NCBI GenBank assembly: GCA_051294375.1
Contig: CM119269.1
Span: 2,331,601 to 2,395,600 of the forward strand
Direction: 5' to 3'
Source: Paraspadella gotoi
Lineage: Eukaryota; Chaetognatha
Length of the DNA: 64,000 bases
In this document: positions 11,199 to 25,429 of the stretch, piece by piece
Layout: each line of letters begins with the position of its first letter
Position numbering within the stretch: the first letter of the stretch is position 1
Program-made: the position numbers and the translations under genes
The notes under the pieces: generated by a model
Told to the model about the DNA's origin: nothing
The model's database searches: none
What the model saw: only the letters and a program-made list of their open reading frames with translations

Positions 11199-14100
11199 GT
11201 ATTTTGGCAGCCGTCGTCGTCGTCGGCGTTTGTTGACGATTGTCGTCGTTGTCATTGGTCGTCATTGGTCGACGGTGATCGTCATTGGTCGTCGTCTTTT
11301 CTTTAGTTTCCTTTGGTTTCTTTTTCTGTTTGCTTTGATCTTTTTGTAGGCCTCGTCAACGTCTTTGAAAGTGATAGAGTAAACATTCTCATTTATATCG
11401 TCATCATTGTCATCATTATCATCGTCATCATTATCATCGTTATCATCGTCGTTTTCATCGTCGTCAATCAATGTCGCCACTTCTTTCGCCTCTCAACCTT
11501 TTTTTTCCCTAAACACAACACAGACGACTTTATGAATATTCAATTAGTCACAGAAGAGAAATAAAAAATTAAAAAAAACTATCAGCGCGCCTCGAACGGG
11601 CGCCGGCCGACGCAGCTCGACGTCGCTCGGCGCCGCCTGGCGCCAAGCTTCGTTTGACCGATCGGCCCGAGTAATTTGCTCGTCGCTAACAAGCGAGAAA
11701 TTAGTGAAAAACGAATTATATAATTATATAATCGATATAATTAAATAATTATATTATCGACGGTGTCGCTCGTTTTTTCTGCTTAGCTGAAACTCGTGGT
11801 TGAAAAATTTTTAAGTTTTTTTTTTAGATCACTTTGTGGACATGGTTCTGTTAAGTCATTTCAGTAAAATGATACAAAATTCTGAAAAAAATAGCACTTT
11901 TTTACCTTTTTTAAATTCGTTCTTTATTTCAAAGGTCACGGAGTCTTCCGCGAAATTTTGTTATGCCATGTTAAAGCCTTAAATTAATTTAAAAATAAAA
12001 ACCCTACGCCATCTTCTCTTAACTTTTTCCTTTGCCTTTCGATCCCCACGACTCATTTCTTTCTCCCCTTCACCTCTCCACCATCTCGCTCCGCTCCCCC
12101 AACCTCGCCTTCAGACCACACTGATATCCGTGGCGGAGTCCGCCCGCGTCGCCGACGTCCTCCACTCCATCTGCTTCAAGCGCCACATCAACGCCGCCTC
12201 ACATTTCCTCGCCTTCGCCCGCGGAGGAGGAGGAGGAGGTGCCGTCGTGCCGAAGCGGAGCGCCCTCGTCTCTGCTCAGGTAGTTGTTGTTTTTGTTGTT
12301 GTTGTTGTTATTAGAATTGTTCATTCGTTGTAATTTCCGTTCATCTTTTTCTCGTTCGTTCTTCCCTTTGTTTTTATCCCATTTAAGTAAGTAGACAGAT
12401 TTCAACTTGAAACCAAAGTGGATTTTATTCTCGCGAAAAGTCACAAGCAAAGACGGTGTCAGAATTTGAGAGAGATGGATTCAATACAATCGGATCATCG
12501 ATGTCATGATGCCTCTCTTTTCATTGGTCCATTTCGATGATGATTCATCCAATCAGAAAGTCCTCGGTAGATTTTATCCGATCCGATTCCATCTTTGGTT
12601 CCGATTCCATCTGCGATGATCCAATCAAATCCCTTCCCTCCCTGATCCACCAATCAACCTTCATCCCTTCATCTTCTCATCTCTTACCCAAACACTCAAT
12701 ATCTCCAACCATTACCCTTTACACTTACCTTCAGGTCTTCGATTCGATCGTCATCTGCCCCAAAATCGTGTTTCGCATCGAACTGGATCGAGTTCCTCTC
12801 TCCACCTCCGAATTGGGGATGCAGGTTGGTCGGCTTTGGGTGGGTATAGTCGTTCTGGCTCGATAGCGAGGCCCTGTGATATTTTCCGTCATCCACCCTA
12901 CTAAGCTCTTATAGTGTAGTCGTTCTGGCTTGATAGCGAGGCCCTGTGATATTTTCCGTCATCTACCCTACTAAGCTCTTATAATGGGTCGGTAGGCGGG
13001 TCGGTCATCCGGTGAGTCAATCGGTCTTGACTTCTACTCGGTTTTGGTTTCGCCGAAATGAATGAGTGGGGCGGTATATTCACACCGCCTCACGTCCACC
13101 GTCATTGGCTCAGAGGGGGAACCCACCATCCCAAGCGTTGTGTTCCATCCACATTCCACAGTCCTAACGACTTCCCTCTGCATTGGCAAAGCGAGAACGT
13201 TCTAGAGTAACCGCGCCAGTGACTGGGGGCGCCTTTGGTGGTCGGAAGCCCCCAAATACCAACAGTGAGATCCCCCATGGGCATCACGGGCAACCCGGCT
13301 GTTGCCATATGAGACAATTTTAGATCAACCTATTTTTCTCTCTATCCGCTTCTGGATATTTTGGCGTTGACCCAATTATTTACGAAGAGTGAGATACATA
13401 ATACATATATAGAAACAGACAAAACGACAAATAGAAACCAAAAACATAAAAGGTGATAAAGTGAGGAGGAAGATTATGCAAGGTCGCGTTTCTTGTTTTT
13501 GCCTTGGTTGACGGGATTGCAGGAGGCTGGAGACCCCGACCAAAATACGGCGCCTTTTCTTGCAAATGAGGAGAGAATTTCTAAGAAATTCACCGGTGGA
13601 AGTTTTTTTCCTCTCGCGATGCAGATTATGTTTTTCGCTCGAGTGGTTGATGTTGTTGTTGTTGTTGTTGTTTTTCGTCGTCTACTAACGTTTGAGTGTT
13701 TACAAGTTGAAAACTTTTTTTTTAAGCGAAAGCGATTCTACAGAACTTTGTATGTAAAATTATGCAGGTATGATCATGATTCTTAAGTTTAACGGGTCAT
13801 TGGTTGACTAAATTATCGAAAGAATCCTTACATATGCGAATTTGTCTGTAATATAATTTATCTTGCATCGATGCATGAGGTCCTACTTGCCTGCTTGCTC
13901 GTTTACTCGCTCGCTTGGTTGCTTCCCAATTTGGCATCTTGTTCCAAGAATCCAATCAGCCTTTCTCACGATCAGCGTTTCTATGGTCGTCGTCGTCGTC
14001 GTGGTCATTTTGTTGTCGATCTTTATGGACGAGGCTATCAGCAGCGTCAATGGCTTTGATGTTGCGGTCGATGGAGAAAAGGATTTTGATGGAGTAAGGG

Positions 14101-17100
14101 TACATTTCAGTCTCGTGGTTGTCAACAGGGGAAGCTCTGTTTCGAAATTGACAGACGGTTGTGTCCATTCAATCCAATCAGGATGGGATTGTCTGTGGTG
14201 GTTGAATGGAAATATAAATGTTTAAATCGGTATGGACAAGAGATACATTTCGAATGAGTTGGATCCGGATTCCAAGCCCACGATTCCAAGTTGTCCTTGT
14301 TTTGTTGTTATTCTGTTTTGTCGTAAACGTCGGTTTGTCCGTTGGCAGCCGATTCGAGCGAAGATTGCAAATTATCTAATTTCGCTGGGAGCAGGAAGAG
14401 GAAGAGGAGGAGGACGAGGAGGAGGAGGAAGAGAAAGGGAAGAGGAAGACGACGAGGAAATGAGAAAAGGATGAAGAGGAGGAAGGGAGTAAACAAAGGA
14501 AGAAAAAGTAGGGTGAAAGAATGGAGGGGAGTGGGAAGTGGGAAAAGGTGAACGAGGAAACTGAAGTCAAAATGTAGACGTGAAGTAGTACAGTAAAATA
14601 CTTGAAGATTATTTTATCTTAGTATGACTCATGAGCTAGTATTTTATAAAAATGTTTTTAACTATAGATTCAGATATAATGTCCATAGGCTTCGATTTCC
14701 AGTTATAAATGAGTGATAAATAAATAGATTAATAAATAAATAAATGTCTATTCAGGTGGAAGCGGAGGTAGAGTCTCTCGTCGCCGACTCTGGCGCCGCG
14801 GAGAACGTCGACGATCTCTTCGAGGGCGAGTTGTCGATCTACGTCAGCGACGTCACGCCGGGAGGATTGGCGCAGCAGAAAGGTGAAGATTGGCGCGGAG
14901 TTGGAATGGCGCGACGTAAGCAAAAAATATTTCCGTGGTGAAAAACGACCCGATGCGAAATTTCTATTTTGGGGGAAAACGTAGACCAAAAAAAAAAATA
15001 TTTAAATTTTGACTTTGACAAAAAAAAAGCAGAGAAGATAGCAACGAAAGAAGCCATGGACCCTGGGAAGCAGAAAGGAAAGAAATAACACGTATAATAG
15101 GCGATAACGCCCTCTGTGTATTTATTTTATAAGAACGAGTTGTTGGCTTTTTTTTGGGGGGGGGGAAGGATTTCGGATTTCCGGTGAAAGGCCTCTTATC
15201 GCAGAGGCTTCGTTTATTTAATGGAATGAAAAGAGATGGCGAGCGAGTGAGAAAGCAAATTGAAAGGAGTGCGAGGTAAAGAACGCGAACGAAAGAATGA
15301 AGAATATTTGAATAATTAATATTATATATATAATATTATATTTGAATATGGCCAGGAAAAAAAAATATGACTGCTAATGGAAAAAGGACAGGTACGAAAC
15401 ATAACACATAACATTTCAAAACGGCCCATTTCATCCTAAATTCCTAATAAGATTAGTTTTTTTGGTTTAAAGATTAAGTTAAAGGTTAAGATTAGGGATT
15501 GGGTTATGGATGAGGCCATGAATAGAATTAGTTAATGATTAGTGTGTATGGTATTTCTTTGGTCTTAACTTGCCAGCAGTAAAATAATAAGAATTAATGA
15601 CTTCATTTTTATTTTAGAAAAGGCTATATTTCGCTAAATAAAATAATAAAACGCTATATAACAACATTTAAAAAATCATTTCTGAAGAAAAATTCAGAGA
15701 ACAAAAGAAAACAATGGGTCAGACACTCATAGAAAAATAATCTCCCTCTAGTGATAATAAAACAGTATGGCCTTATCCCATACTGGAATCTGGAACGAGG
15801 CAACCAAGATTCCTATCAACTACCGTTCTTTTGTTTAACTGCAGACTTTCAGTTTCAGCAGAGAACAATGAGAAAGAAGTCGATGACGAGAGAAGCGAGG
15901 AAAAACATGAATCCAAGTTCATCCGGTTTAAGAGTTTTTCTTTCCTTGTTTGGGGTCGATGCAAAAAAGAAGCCCGATGGGCTCGTTTGCATTTCAGAAT
16001 AGGGCATCTCATTCTCTCACTTTCTCCTCTCTCTCTCTCTTTCCTTTTTCCTCCATTTTGCTCCATTCCTCCCTTTCTTTCTCAGTTCCTTTTTCTTTCT
16101 TTCTTTATTCCTCGTAATTTTCGGACTCCGTTAACCCTTTTTCTTTTGTCTCAAACACGTTTTTGTTCTCGCCTCACATTTTTCACTTTGCGGTGACTCC
16201 GTGACTCCCCGACTCGACCTTCTCTCCCACTTACCCCCTTTTTTTAAATTTTTCTGGGGGTCAGTCACGTGATCGGGTCGAGGATCGGAGGTCACGCGAG
16301 GGGGGTCACTCGTTTGGGAAAGTCGCGGAATCTAATTTTCTTTCCCCCTTTTTTAATGGCAGTTAGGGGGGGGGTAGGTGGGTTAGAAACGAGAGGGGGG
16401 GGGAGAAGAGAGACGGAACGAAATGAGCGTAAAATTTGAGGTCGTGAGAATTAGAAGAAAATTAAAACGCAGATGAGAAAGAGAGAAAGAAAAAAAAAAC
16501 AAGTTTGAGCAAACAATGTCGGATCTGCCCACGATCATTATCGGTAATTAATTAATAATTAAATAATTAATTAGGCACTTAATTAATTAATTTGATCCCA
16601 AATGTGTGTTTTTAGGTCTTTTCGTCACGAAATACGACAAAAGCAATGACGACGATGAGAATAATGTCGATAATGATTGACTTAATTGATTGACTGATTA
16701 TTTAATTATTGACTAATTAATTGACTGATTAATTATTTGAGTAATTAATACATTTGCATTTATATTTAATATAAAAAGAAAAAGAAGCATAATCAATTAG
16801 TGAAACAGGTTTTTTGTTTTTTCCATTTAAACTCATTTCCACTCAGACGATTCCATCGAATCTTGATTTCCAGCTTAATCACACACTTTCCTCCCTAAAT
16901 TTCAGGTCAATCGCCCATCATGAGCAATTGGTGTTCAAATAGTGAAATATATTTTTTTGTTTTTTCCATTTAAACTCATTTCCACTCGGACGATTCCATC
17001 GAAACTTCATATCATGCTCAATCACACGATTTCCTACCCACACACAAAATTTCATTCCAATCCATCCATCAAATCACGAGTAATTGGTGTTTTTTGCTAA

Positions 17101-20100
17101 GGTGGGACGGACGGACGGACAGATAGACGGACAGAGAGACAGACGGACAGACAGATAGACGGACGGACATCTTTTTTTGCATAATTTATCATAACTTTTG
17201 CTTGGCAATGATTGGTATTGCCTGGCAATGATTGGTAATTAAAAAAAAACTCAGAAACCGAAGGTTCACTCAAATTTTTAATTTTCGTCTTTAATTATTA
17301 AAATTAGTTTCAATTTTAGAGATAAGATATTAAGGCACCAAACATAATCATTTTTTATTAAATCAGTGAACTCTGAAAAACATGAAGCTCTAATTTCATA
17401 GTTGAACCACAGTTACAGAAAGTTGACAATCTCGTTAAGGCCTGGGATCACTCGCCAAAAGTTATAAATAGGGGAACACAAAGCTTGGATTTTGAAAAGT
17501 AGAGGTCCAGTCGATTCCGAAAATGTATCACTTTACTATTTCTTCAAAACCGTTGGTGTTTTTTTCGAACTTTATATTACTATAATAAAATAAAAGAAAC
17601 CTATCGGAAGAGTTGCAGCCCAAACGGCGAAGCGGATTTGATGAAATTTAACATAATCTTACTTGAGGTGAAGGTCCCCAATTCTATGAGAGGGATTTTC
17701 CAAATTCACTTTTCTTCATAGGAAAAAAAAAGAATAAGGAAATTTTGGCGTAAAAATCTAAATATCTTGAAAACGAATAACATTTTCAAAAATCCCTCTC
17801 ATAGAATTTCTCTCACATTTCCATACTAACGAAAAATAATTTTAGTTTATTTTTTTTTCAAACAGTTTTTGCTCCAACTCTTTGTTTATTTATTTTTTAT
17901 TTTTTATTTTTTTTCTGTAGATTTTACAGAACTTGAAAGTCGAGCAAAGAACTTTAAAATCGACATGCTTTTGTAAAATCTATTTCATTTCTATTTTAAA
18001 TGATGGCTTTACCGTTCTCTGAAGTTTTATCCAATTTTTTAATTTTTTTTTTAAATTTAAAAAATGCTGAGACACCAAAACACGGACGAGTGAACAAGGA
18101 GGAATGCTGCAAGGGGTTTACTTATTTTCGTCTGTGGCAAACGGTCAAGCTTTAAAGCCAGTTTTGAATGTGGGGAACAAGAAACTATTTGGCAAGAGGA
18201 GAGCATAACGATGGTCCATCAGTGGAATCAGTGACCATCTATGGCACCATAGAGAGTTTCTATTTCAGAGGATCCGATTGCAGATGCCAATGGACGATTG
18301 TCTTTGACTTTTAAAAATTGTACAATTTTTGTATTACTCTTTTAGTAAAAAATGGTATTAGGCATCATTAAATATGTATTTTGCACTTTCTCTACATAAA
18401 CGTTTATATTTTCATCCTTAATTGATCCAATTACATCATAAGAATGACTAGGTTTTAGGTACTAGTATTAACTGAGGTAGCTGATGTTAATTGAATATAA
18501 AGAATTAAAATTCGCTTTTAAAATGACTTTACCGTCTTGAATGAAATTTTTTAAGTTTACCGATAAAAAAATTGCCCGATTTTTGGGTGGCTCTTGAAGC
18601 TGAACCTTAGTCAAATTTGAAGTTTTTTTATTTGAAACACGAAGGAAATATACTTCTTTTGCATAAAAAATAATTTGTATAAAGCTTTATGCAATTCTTG
18701 TTTGAATGATCCCAGGCCTTAAGCAAGTTTTTTCAAGAAATATAGTTAGGAAAACAGTTTTTAAAGGTCAAAACGATTTTTATTATTAGATATAAGTCGG
18801 ACAAGTTTCAACTCTTTATTAAGAAAGATCGCTGAAGAAGACTCTTTGTGGGAGATTGTATTAAAAAACATTGTTTGAGCACTTAGCTCTAACCTAATTT
18901 GTACCTTGTAGATTTCACTGGGCGAAGCCATTTCACTCTCAAAAATAAGAATCAATCCAAATCACGAGATTTTAATAAATAATAGAGCAGAGCAACAAGA
19001 GTGAGCTATTGAGAAATAAAGAGAGCCAGAGAGAGAGAGCTCAAAGCTGTACAAAAATAATAATTTCAATGATTAGAATTCATTCAAAGAGTTACAAATA
19101 TTTCATCATGTTACCTAATGTTTCTTGGGCAATCTCCTAAAAGTTTAACATCTACTTGCCCTTTTATACTTTTTTAAATTTAAATAGACCAATTAAAAAC
19201 GACTTTCGACTTTTGAGAATACTACCAATAATTGGATCAGAAAGGTCTCGTCCAATCAGATTAAGAACTAAATATTAACCATGAAATCATAGAATAGAGG
19301 ACGAGTTTGAGAATTTAAGCTAGTAACGTTATGGTATTCCATAAAACCGAATATTAATTTCGAAAACTAATTAAATATTTATCAACTATTTAACACTCTT
19401 AATAAAGAGTTGAAACTTGTCCGACTTATATCTAATAATAAAAATAGTGGTTGACCTTTAAAAACTGTTTTTTCTAATTTATAAACACAACAAAAAGAAA
19501 GAATCATAACAATGTCTAAGAAATATAGTTTTAGAAATAGTTTGAAATTTGTTTCTTCAACGAATTTGTTTTTATTATTAAACCGAACATGTTTCGACTC
19601 GAAACATGTCCGTTTTAATAATAAAAACATTATGTTATTTCCTCTCTTTTCGTTGTGTATATATAGTTAGAGAAAACAAATAATAAAAACAAATTCGTTG
19701 AAGAAACAAATTTTAAACTATTTCTAAATCTCTGTACTCAACGAAACAGAAAGGAATAATACAATGGCTAGAAATATAGTTGAAACTCTGCAATTGACAA
19801 TCTCGTAAAGCAAGTTTTTACACAAATAAAGTTGAAACTCTGCAGTTGACAATCTCGTTAAGCAAGTTTTTTTTAATTTGATTCAACATTATATAATCAA
19901 AATCCGGTTTGCGGAACGAAACAATTTCACTTTTAATTTATTTCTAAGTGTATATTTTGCAGTTTTCTTGTAAAAAAAATAACCTACAAATCTTACTTTG
20001 CTAGCATGATACAATGCCATTCTCATAGTAAATTGATTTAACAATAAATGGTATTAAAAATCGAAGGTCGGACCTAAAAACGAAAAGGAATTTTTTAACA

Positions 20101-23100
20101 AACGTGAAAAAACGTGAAAAACGTGAAAAAATTCTCAATCCTAAAAAACTATTCGTTTTAGTTTTATTTGTGGCGCGGACCCGNNNNNNNNNNTTTCCTT
20201 ATATCAACTATTCGTGAGGAATTCGAATCTGCTTTTAAAAATTAAAATTTCTATGGTGAGTACTATGTATAAATATGGGCGTATGCAAAAATTGAAAAAT
20301 AAAAATTATTTTTTTTTATTCGAATTTTGATTCCACTTGATTTTTATATTTTTGCTACGCTTTAATACAGAATGCTTGTATGTAAGCCGAAACATGTACG
20401 TTTTTACAAATAACGGCGCCCAAACAGCCCAACCAATCCGGAGTTTGGCCCAAGAAGAAGTAGGCCAACGCGTAAGTGATAGGAATCTCCAGCGCAGTAA
20501 ACATCGCCGCCACGTCGCCCTCCACTCTTTCCAACGCAAGGATGGCGCAGAGGCGCGAGAGAAAGTCGTAGACGCCGACGAGGGCCACGCCCAAAATCGG
20601 CGTCCATGCAACGCCGGAAAAGAAGACGACGACGTCGCCGCTCGCGACGCCGACAGCAGCGGCAGCCGTCGTCAGCAGTAGAGCAGAGTAGTTGAAAAGA
20701 AAGACGCTGAAGTGAGCGCCGGCTTTTTGGAGGCCGTTGTAGAGCATGATCCACGCCGCGTTAAGGAAGGAATCGACGAGCGCCAAAAAGAAGTAAATGT
20801 TACGCTGAGGAAATCCGGCTTCGTCAACGACGCCGGCGTCAAAAATGAACGCCGGTGTTTCTTGATCAAAACGGCGCCGAAGAGAATGAGGGCGACGGCG
20901 ATGGCGGCGACTTTCGACGGCCAACGACGCCGCAATGCCGAACAGGAGAGTGACGTCCACACGATGCAGAGATTGATGAGCGTAACGGCGTCGCCTGCGG
21001 GGAGGCGTCGAACGCAATAGAAGGTGACCACGGCGAGCGAGCAATCTCGATCACCGGCGCCGTTAAAAGGCCGAGACGCAGAATGGGCGTGGCCTTGGCG
21101 CCGCCAAACGGACTAAACCGGAAATGGGCGACGGCCGGGATGGCGGTGACGAGCGAAGCGACGGCCAGAACGACGAGAAGCACGACGACGCTGAAATCGC
21201 GGAGGCGCTCCACCAACCCGAGGAAAAGTAGAAGAAGCTCCAGTTGATGCCATCAGCATCAGCAGTGGCAGAGTTGCCACCATTTCAGTCAACATTTTCT
21301 TTTTTGTTTCGTTTCAGTTTTATATTTTGTTATTTTATTTTTATTTTATTATTTTTATTACATTCTTGGAAGATGTTTTAATGTTTTTCTACAACGACTT
21401 TATTTGTAAAACGTACATGTTTCGGCTTACATACAAGCATTCTGTATTAAAGCGTAGCAAAATATAAAAATCAAGTGAATCAAAATTCGAATAAAAAAAT
21501 AATTTTTATTTTTCAATTTTTGCATACGCCCATATTTATACATAGTACTCACCATAGAAATTTTAATTTTTAAAAGCAGATTCGAATCCTCACGAATAGT
21601 TGATATAAGGAAATATAACTCTTTTTAGAAAATTATTTTCATTAAAATTTTGACATTTTTCTATAGTAAGTACTATGTATAAATATGGGCGTATGCGAAA
21701 ATTGAGAAATTAAATTTTTTTTATATATATATCAATTGTGATGGACTAAAAAATCCACCAAACCGTTCATCAGCGGCCATTGGTGCCGGAGGCAAGTCAT
21801 TCGCCTCCCAACCCAAAGGTCCGGGGTTCTAGCCCGGTGGCCGCCTAGCAGTTAAGAGGGACGGGCGCTTAACCCGCCTGTAACTCGGTGTTACAGCCTG
21901 ATCCGAAGCTCAGGCCCGCGGACTGCTTATATTGAATTGCGTTCTATCACCCTAACACATAATAATAATTACTGTCTCTTCACAATGTTCTTTAGTAACA
22001 AGACTGTTCATGAACAACTATTCGAATTTTGATCTGCAATACTTTCACTACGGCCTTGTTCTGGATTCAACGTCGGCATTTGTACCTGAGTTAGAGGAAA
22101 AGAATATTAAAAATTTTAAAATTCAATACAAAAGTCTTGTTTCTTTAGCTAACTTATCAAAAAAATAAATCCGGTTTTTATTAATTGATGCTATCAAATC
22201 ATGTTTGTTAAACTCTCGTTTTGGTAAATTATAATTATTACATTATTTATTTTTTTTTTCCTTCAATGAGATGAATATGTGGCGTTCATATAGGATTTAA
22301 TCATTTAGGATTGAAACCACTCCGCCAGGATCGAACCCTTTGTTTCTAATCAAAGTTATGTTCACAACTGAAGATGTCTCATCAGTTAATTTCGCATTAT
22401 GTTTTGACAGTTAACATTTTTAAAATGTTAAAACTGAAAATATTCTCATCCTTGTTCTGGTTATGTAAGAGAATACCACATTCCAACAAAATATTTATAT
22501 CTCAATTTTCTTTTTTGATCACTCGTAATGAATCAGGACATCTATAGAAATGAATGTATTAAAACTCATCTATTTTTAAAACAAATTATCCAAAACAAAC
22601 AAATCCCACATGTAACCGTTCCCGTTTTTCCTGCGCAACGACATTAATTGATAAATCCCCATCTAACACGATCCCACCTTAAGTCACGTAAACCTCCACG
22701 TGCGTCTACGGCCTTTCGTTCCCCACGCTGTGGCTGGCCTCCGGTCCGCCCGCCACAATAAACTAAAACGATAGTGGTATTTTAGCAAGGGATTGAGAAT
22801 ATTCCTCGTTTAGGTGCCGATATCGATTTTAAATGACCATTTTTTTATTGTTAAATCAATTACTATGAGAATGGCATTGTATCATGCTAGCCAAAAGTAG
22901 ATTTGTAGGTTATTTTTTTTACACAGAGAAGACATGCAAAAATATACACTTAGAAATAAATAAAGTGAAAATTGTTTCGTTCCGCAAACGGGTATTTGAT
23001 AATATAAGTTGAATCAAATTAAAAAAAACTTGCTTAACGAGATTGTCAACTGCAGAGTTTCACTTTATTTGATGTTAAAAACTTGCTTTACGAGATTGTC

Positions 23101-25396
23101 AATTGCAGAGTGCAACTATATTTTCTAGGCCATGATATATTCCTTTCTGTTTCGTTGATACAGAGATTAGAAATAGTTTTAAAATTTGTCTTTCAACGAA
23201 TTGTTTTATTATTTTTCTCTAACTAATATATACACAACCGAAAAAGAGAGGAAATAACAATGTTTTTATATTTAAAACGGAAGATGTTTCGAGTGAAAAC
23301 ATGTTCTGGTATGAATAAAAACAAATTTCGTGAAGAAGACAAATTCAAAACTTATTATTCTAAACATATATTTTAGACATTGTGATGATCTTTCTTCTTG
23401 TGTGTTTATAAATTTTAGAAAAAACAGTTTTTAAAGGTCAACCACTATTTTTTTAGATATAAGCGAGACAAGTTTCAACTCTTATTAAGAGTGTTAAAAT
23501 AGTTAAATATTATAATAGTGTTTTCGAAATTAATATTTCGGATAATTATATGGAGATACCAATAACGTTACTAGCTTAAATTCTCAAACTCGTCCCTATT
23601 CTGATATTCATGGGTTAATATTTATTCTTAAATCGATTGGACGAGACCTTTTCGATCCAATTATTGGTAGTATTCTCAAAAGTCGAAATTTCTTTTTAAT
23701 TGGTCTATAAATTTAAAAAAGTATAAAAGGGCAGTAGATGTTAAACTTTAGGAGATTGCCCAAGAAACATTAGGTAACATGATGAAATATTTGTAACTCT
23801 TTGAAATGGAATTCTAATCATTGAAATTATTATTTTTTGTACAGCTTTGAGCTCTCTCTCTCTCTCTGGCTCTTTATTTCTCAATAGCTCACTCTTGTTG
23901 CTCTGCTCTGATTATTTATAAAATCTCGTATTTGGATTGATTCTTATTTTGAGAGTGAAATGGGGGGGGCTCGCCAGTGAAATCTACAAGGTACAAATTA
24001 GGTTAGAGCTAAGTGCTCAAACAATGTTTTTTATACAATCTCCACAAAGAGTCTTCTTCAGCGATCTTTCTTAATAAAGAGTTGAAACTTGTCCGACTTA
24101 TATCTAATAATAAAAATCGTTGTTGACCTTAAAAACTGTTTTCCTAACTATATTTCTGTAAAAACTTCTTAAGGCCTGGGATCATTCAAACAAGAATTGC
24201 ATAAAGCTTTTATACAAATTATTTTTATGCAAAAGAAGTATATTTCCTTCGTGTTTCAAATAAAAAAACTTCAAAATTGAACTAAGGTTCAGCTTCAAGA
24301 GCCACCCAAAAAATCGGCAATTTTTTTTTATCGGTAAACTTAAAAATTTCATTCAAGACGGTAAAGTCATTTTTAAAAGCGATTTAAATTCTTTCATCAA
24401 CGGAATGGACCAATAAACGGACTGGTTGGCCTAGTGATGGGTGATGCTCGTCTCACTTCACGAAATCATCAGAATGCCGACGAATCACAGAACCTTAGTT
24501 CAACCTTAGAATACCCAATGACCGACAGAGGATACCGACGGAGGATGATGTCAAAATTGCTTAAAGAACTCTAGGCATTCATCTCTACACCCAAACTCAA
24601 GAAAGAACACTCTTCAAATAATTATGAACTGTTTAATATTGTCATCACCTCTGTCTTAACCTATGTCATCGTGTCATCGTATCTGTGTCATCACCCTATC
24701 ATTTCCGTCATTAATAAAAACTATCTCAACCAAAACTTTGCACTTATTATTTACCCTCGTATTTGACTAAACGTCAACGTGTAGGCATCGTCGTGATTCG
24801 ACTCCCCACCCTCGAAGAGCTTAATTGAAAAACTACGCTATCCCTACTCGAAAAACTACGCTTACCCTACTCGAAAAATTACATCCCGTTCCAAAATTTT
24901 CTTTTAATCCCAAATAAACTTATTTCAAAAATAAAAAAGATAAACCCCCAAAAAGAAACTAATACCAAAAGTTTTTTCCTTTCAACGGCCCTCTTGATAT
25001 TTGAAATAAACTTTTTTAACTTTAAATTAAAACACTTTTTTTGCCGAATCAGGAGTGCGTAATAACGTAGCCTGAGCTACAAAAAAAAACAAAAAAACAA
25101 CGAAAATCAAACTAAAAATCCCTCTCCACTCAGCAAAAAAAAAAAAAGAAAAAAAAGAACATTTTGAAGACAAATGAAAATACGTACTATTTCCCTAACT
25201 TCCAAGCAAAAAAAACATTCTATATCTCCCACGCTCTCCCTGCCTCGTGCTTTGGACTACGTCGTCACGTGACCCAGCATCCCTCCCAAACAAAGAAAAC
25301 GAATCGAACGTTCTCTCTCCCCTCGAAAATCCTCGCTGCCCAGTCCATCGCTTTGACCGAATTCTAGAGAAAATCGAAAAGATTCATCAATCGCTG

Positions 25397-25429
<33 letters not shown>

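Larger units (their letters stand above)
18505..24395. repeat. Giant imperfect palindrome (inverted repeat with about 1 kb loop)
   Basis: The left arm (18505-20413) and right arm (21399-24395) are reverse complements from the loop outward. The inner pairs are 20195-20413 with 21399-21612. Middle pairs include the phrase TGCTCTGCTC and its partner near 18985 and 23910. The outer ends are TAAAATTCGCTTTTAAAATG and CATTTTTAAAAGCGATTTAA. The left arm is shorter because a 10-N gap at 20184 replaces about 1.1 kb that the right arm retains. The arms contain smaller nested inverted repeats. The loop carries a transporter pseudogene. Confidence 0.85.
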
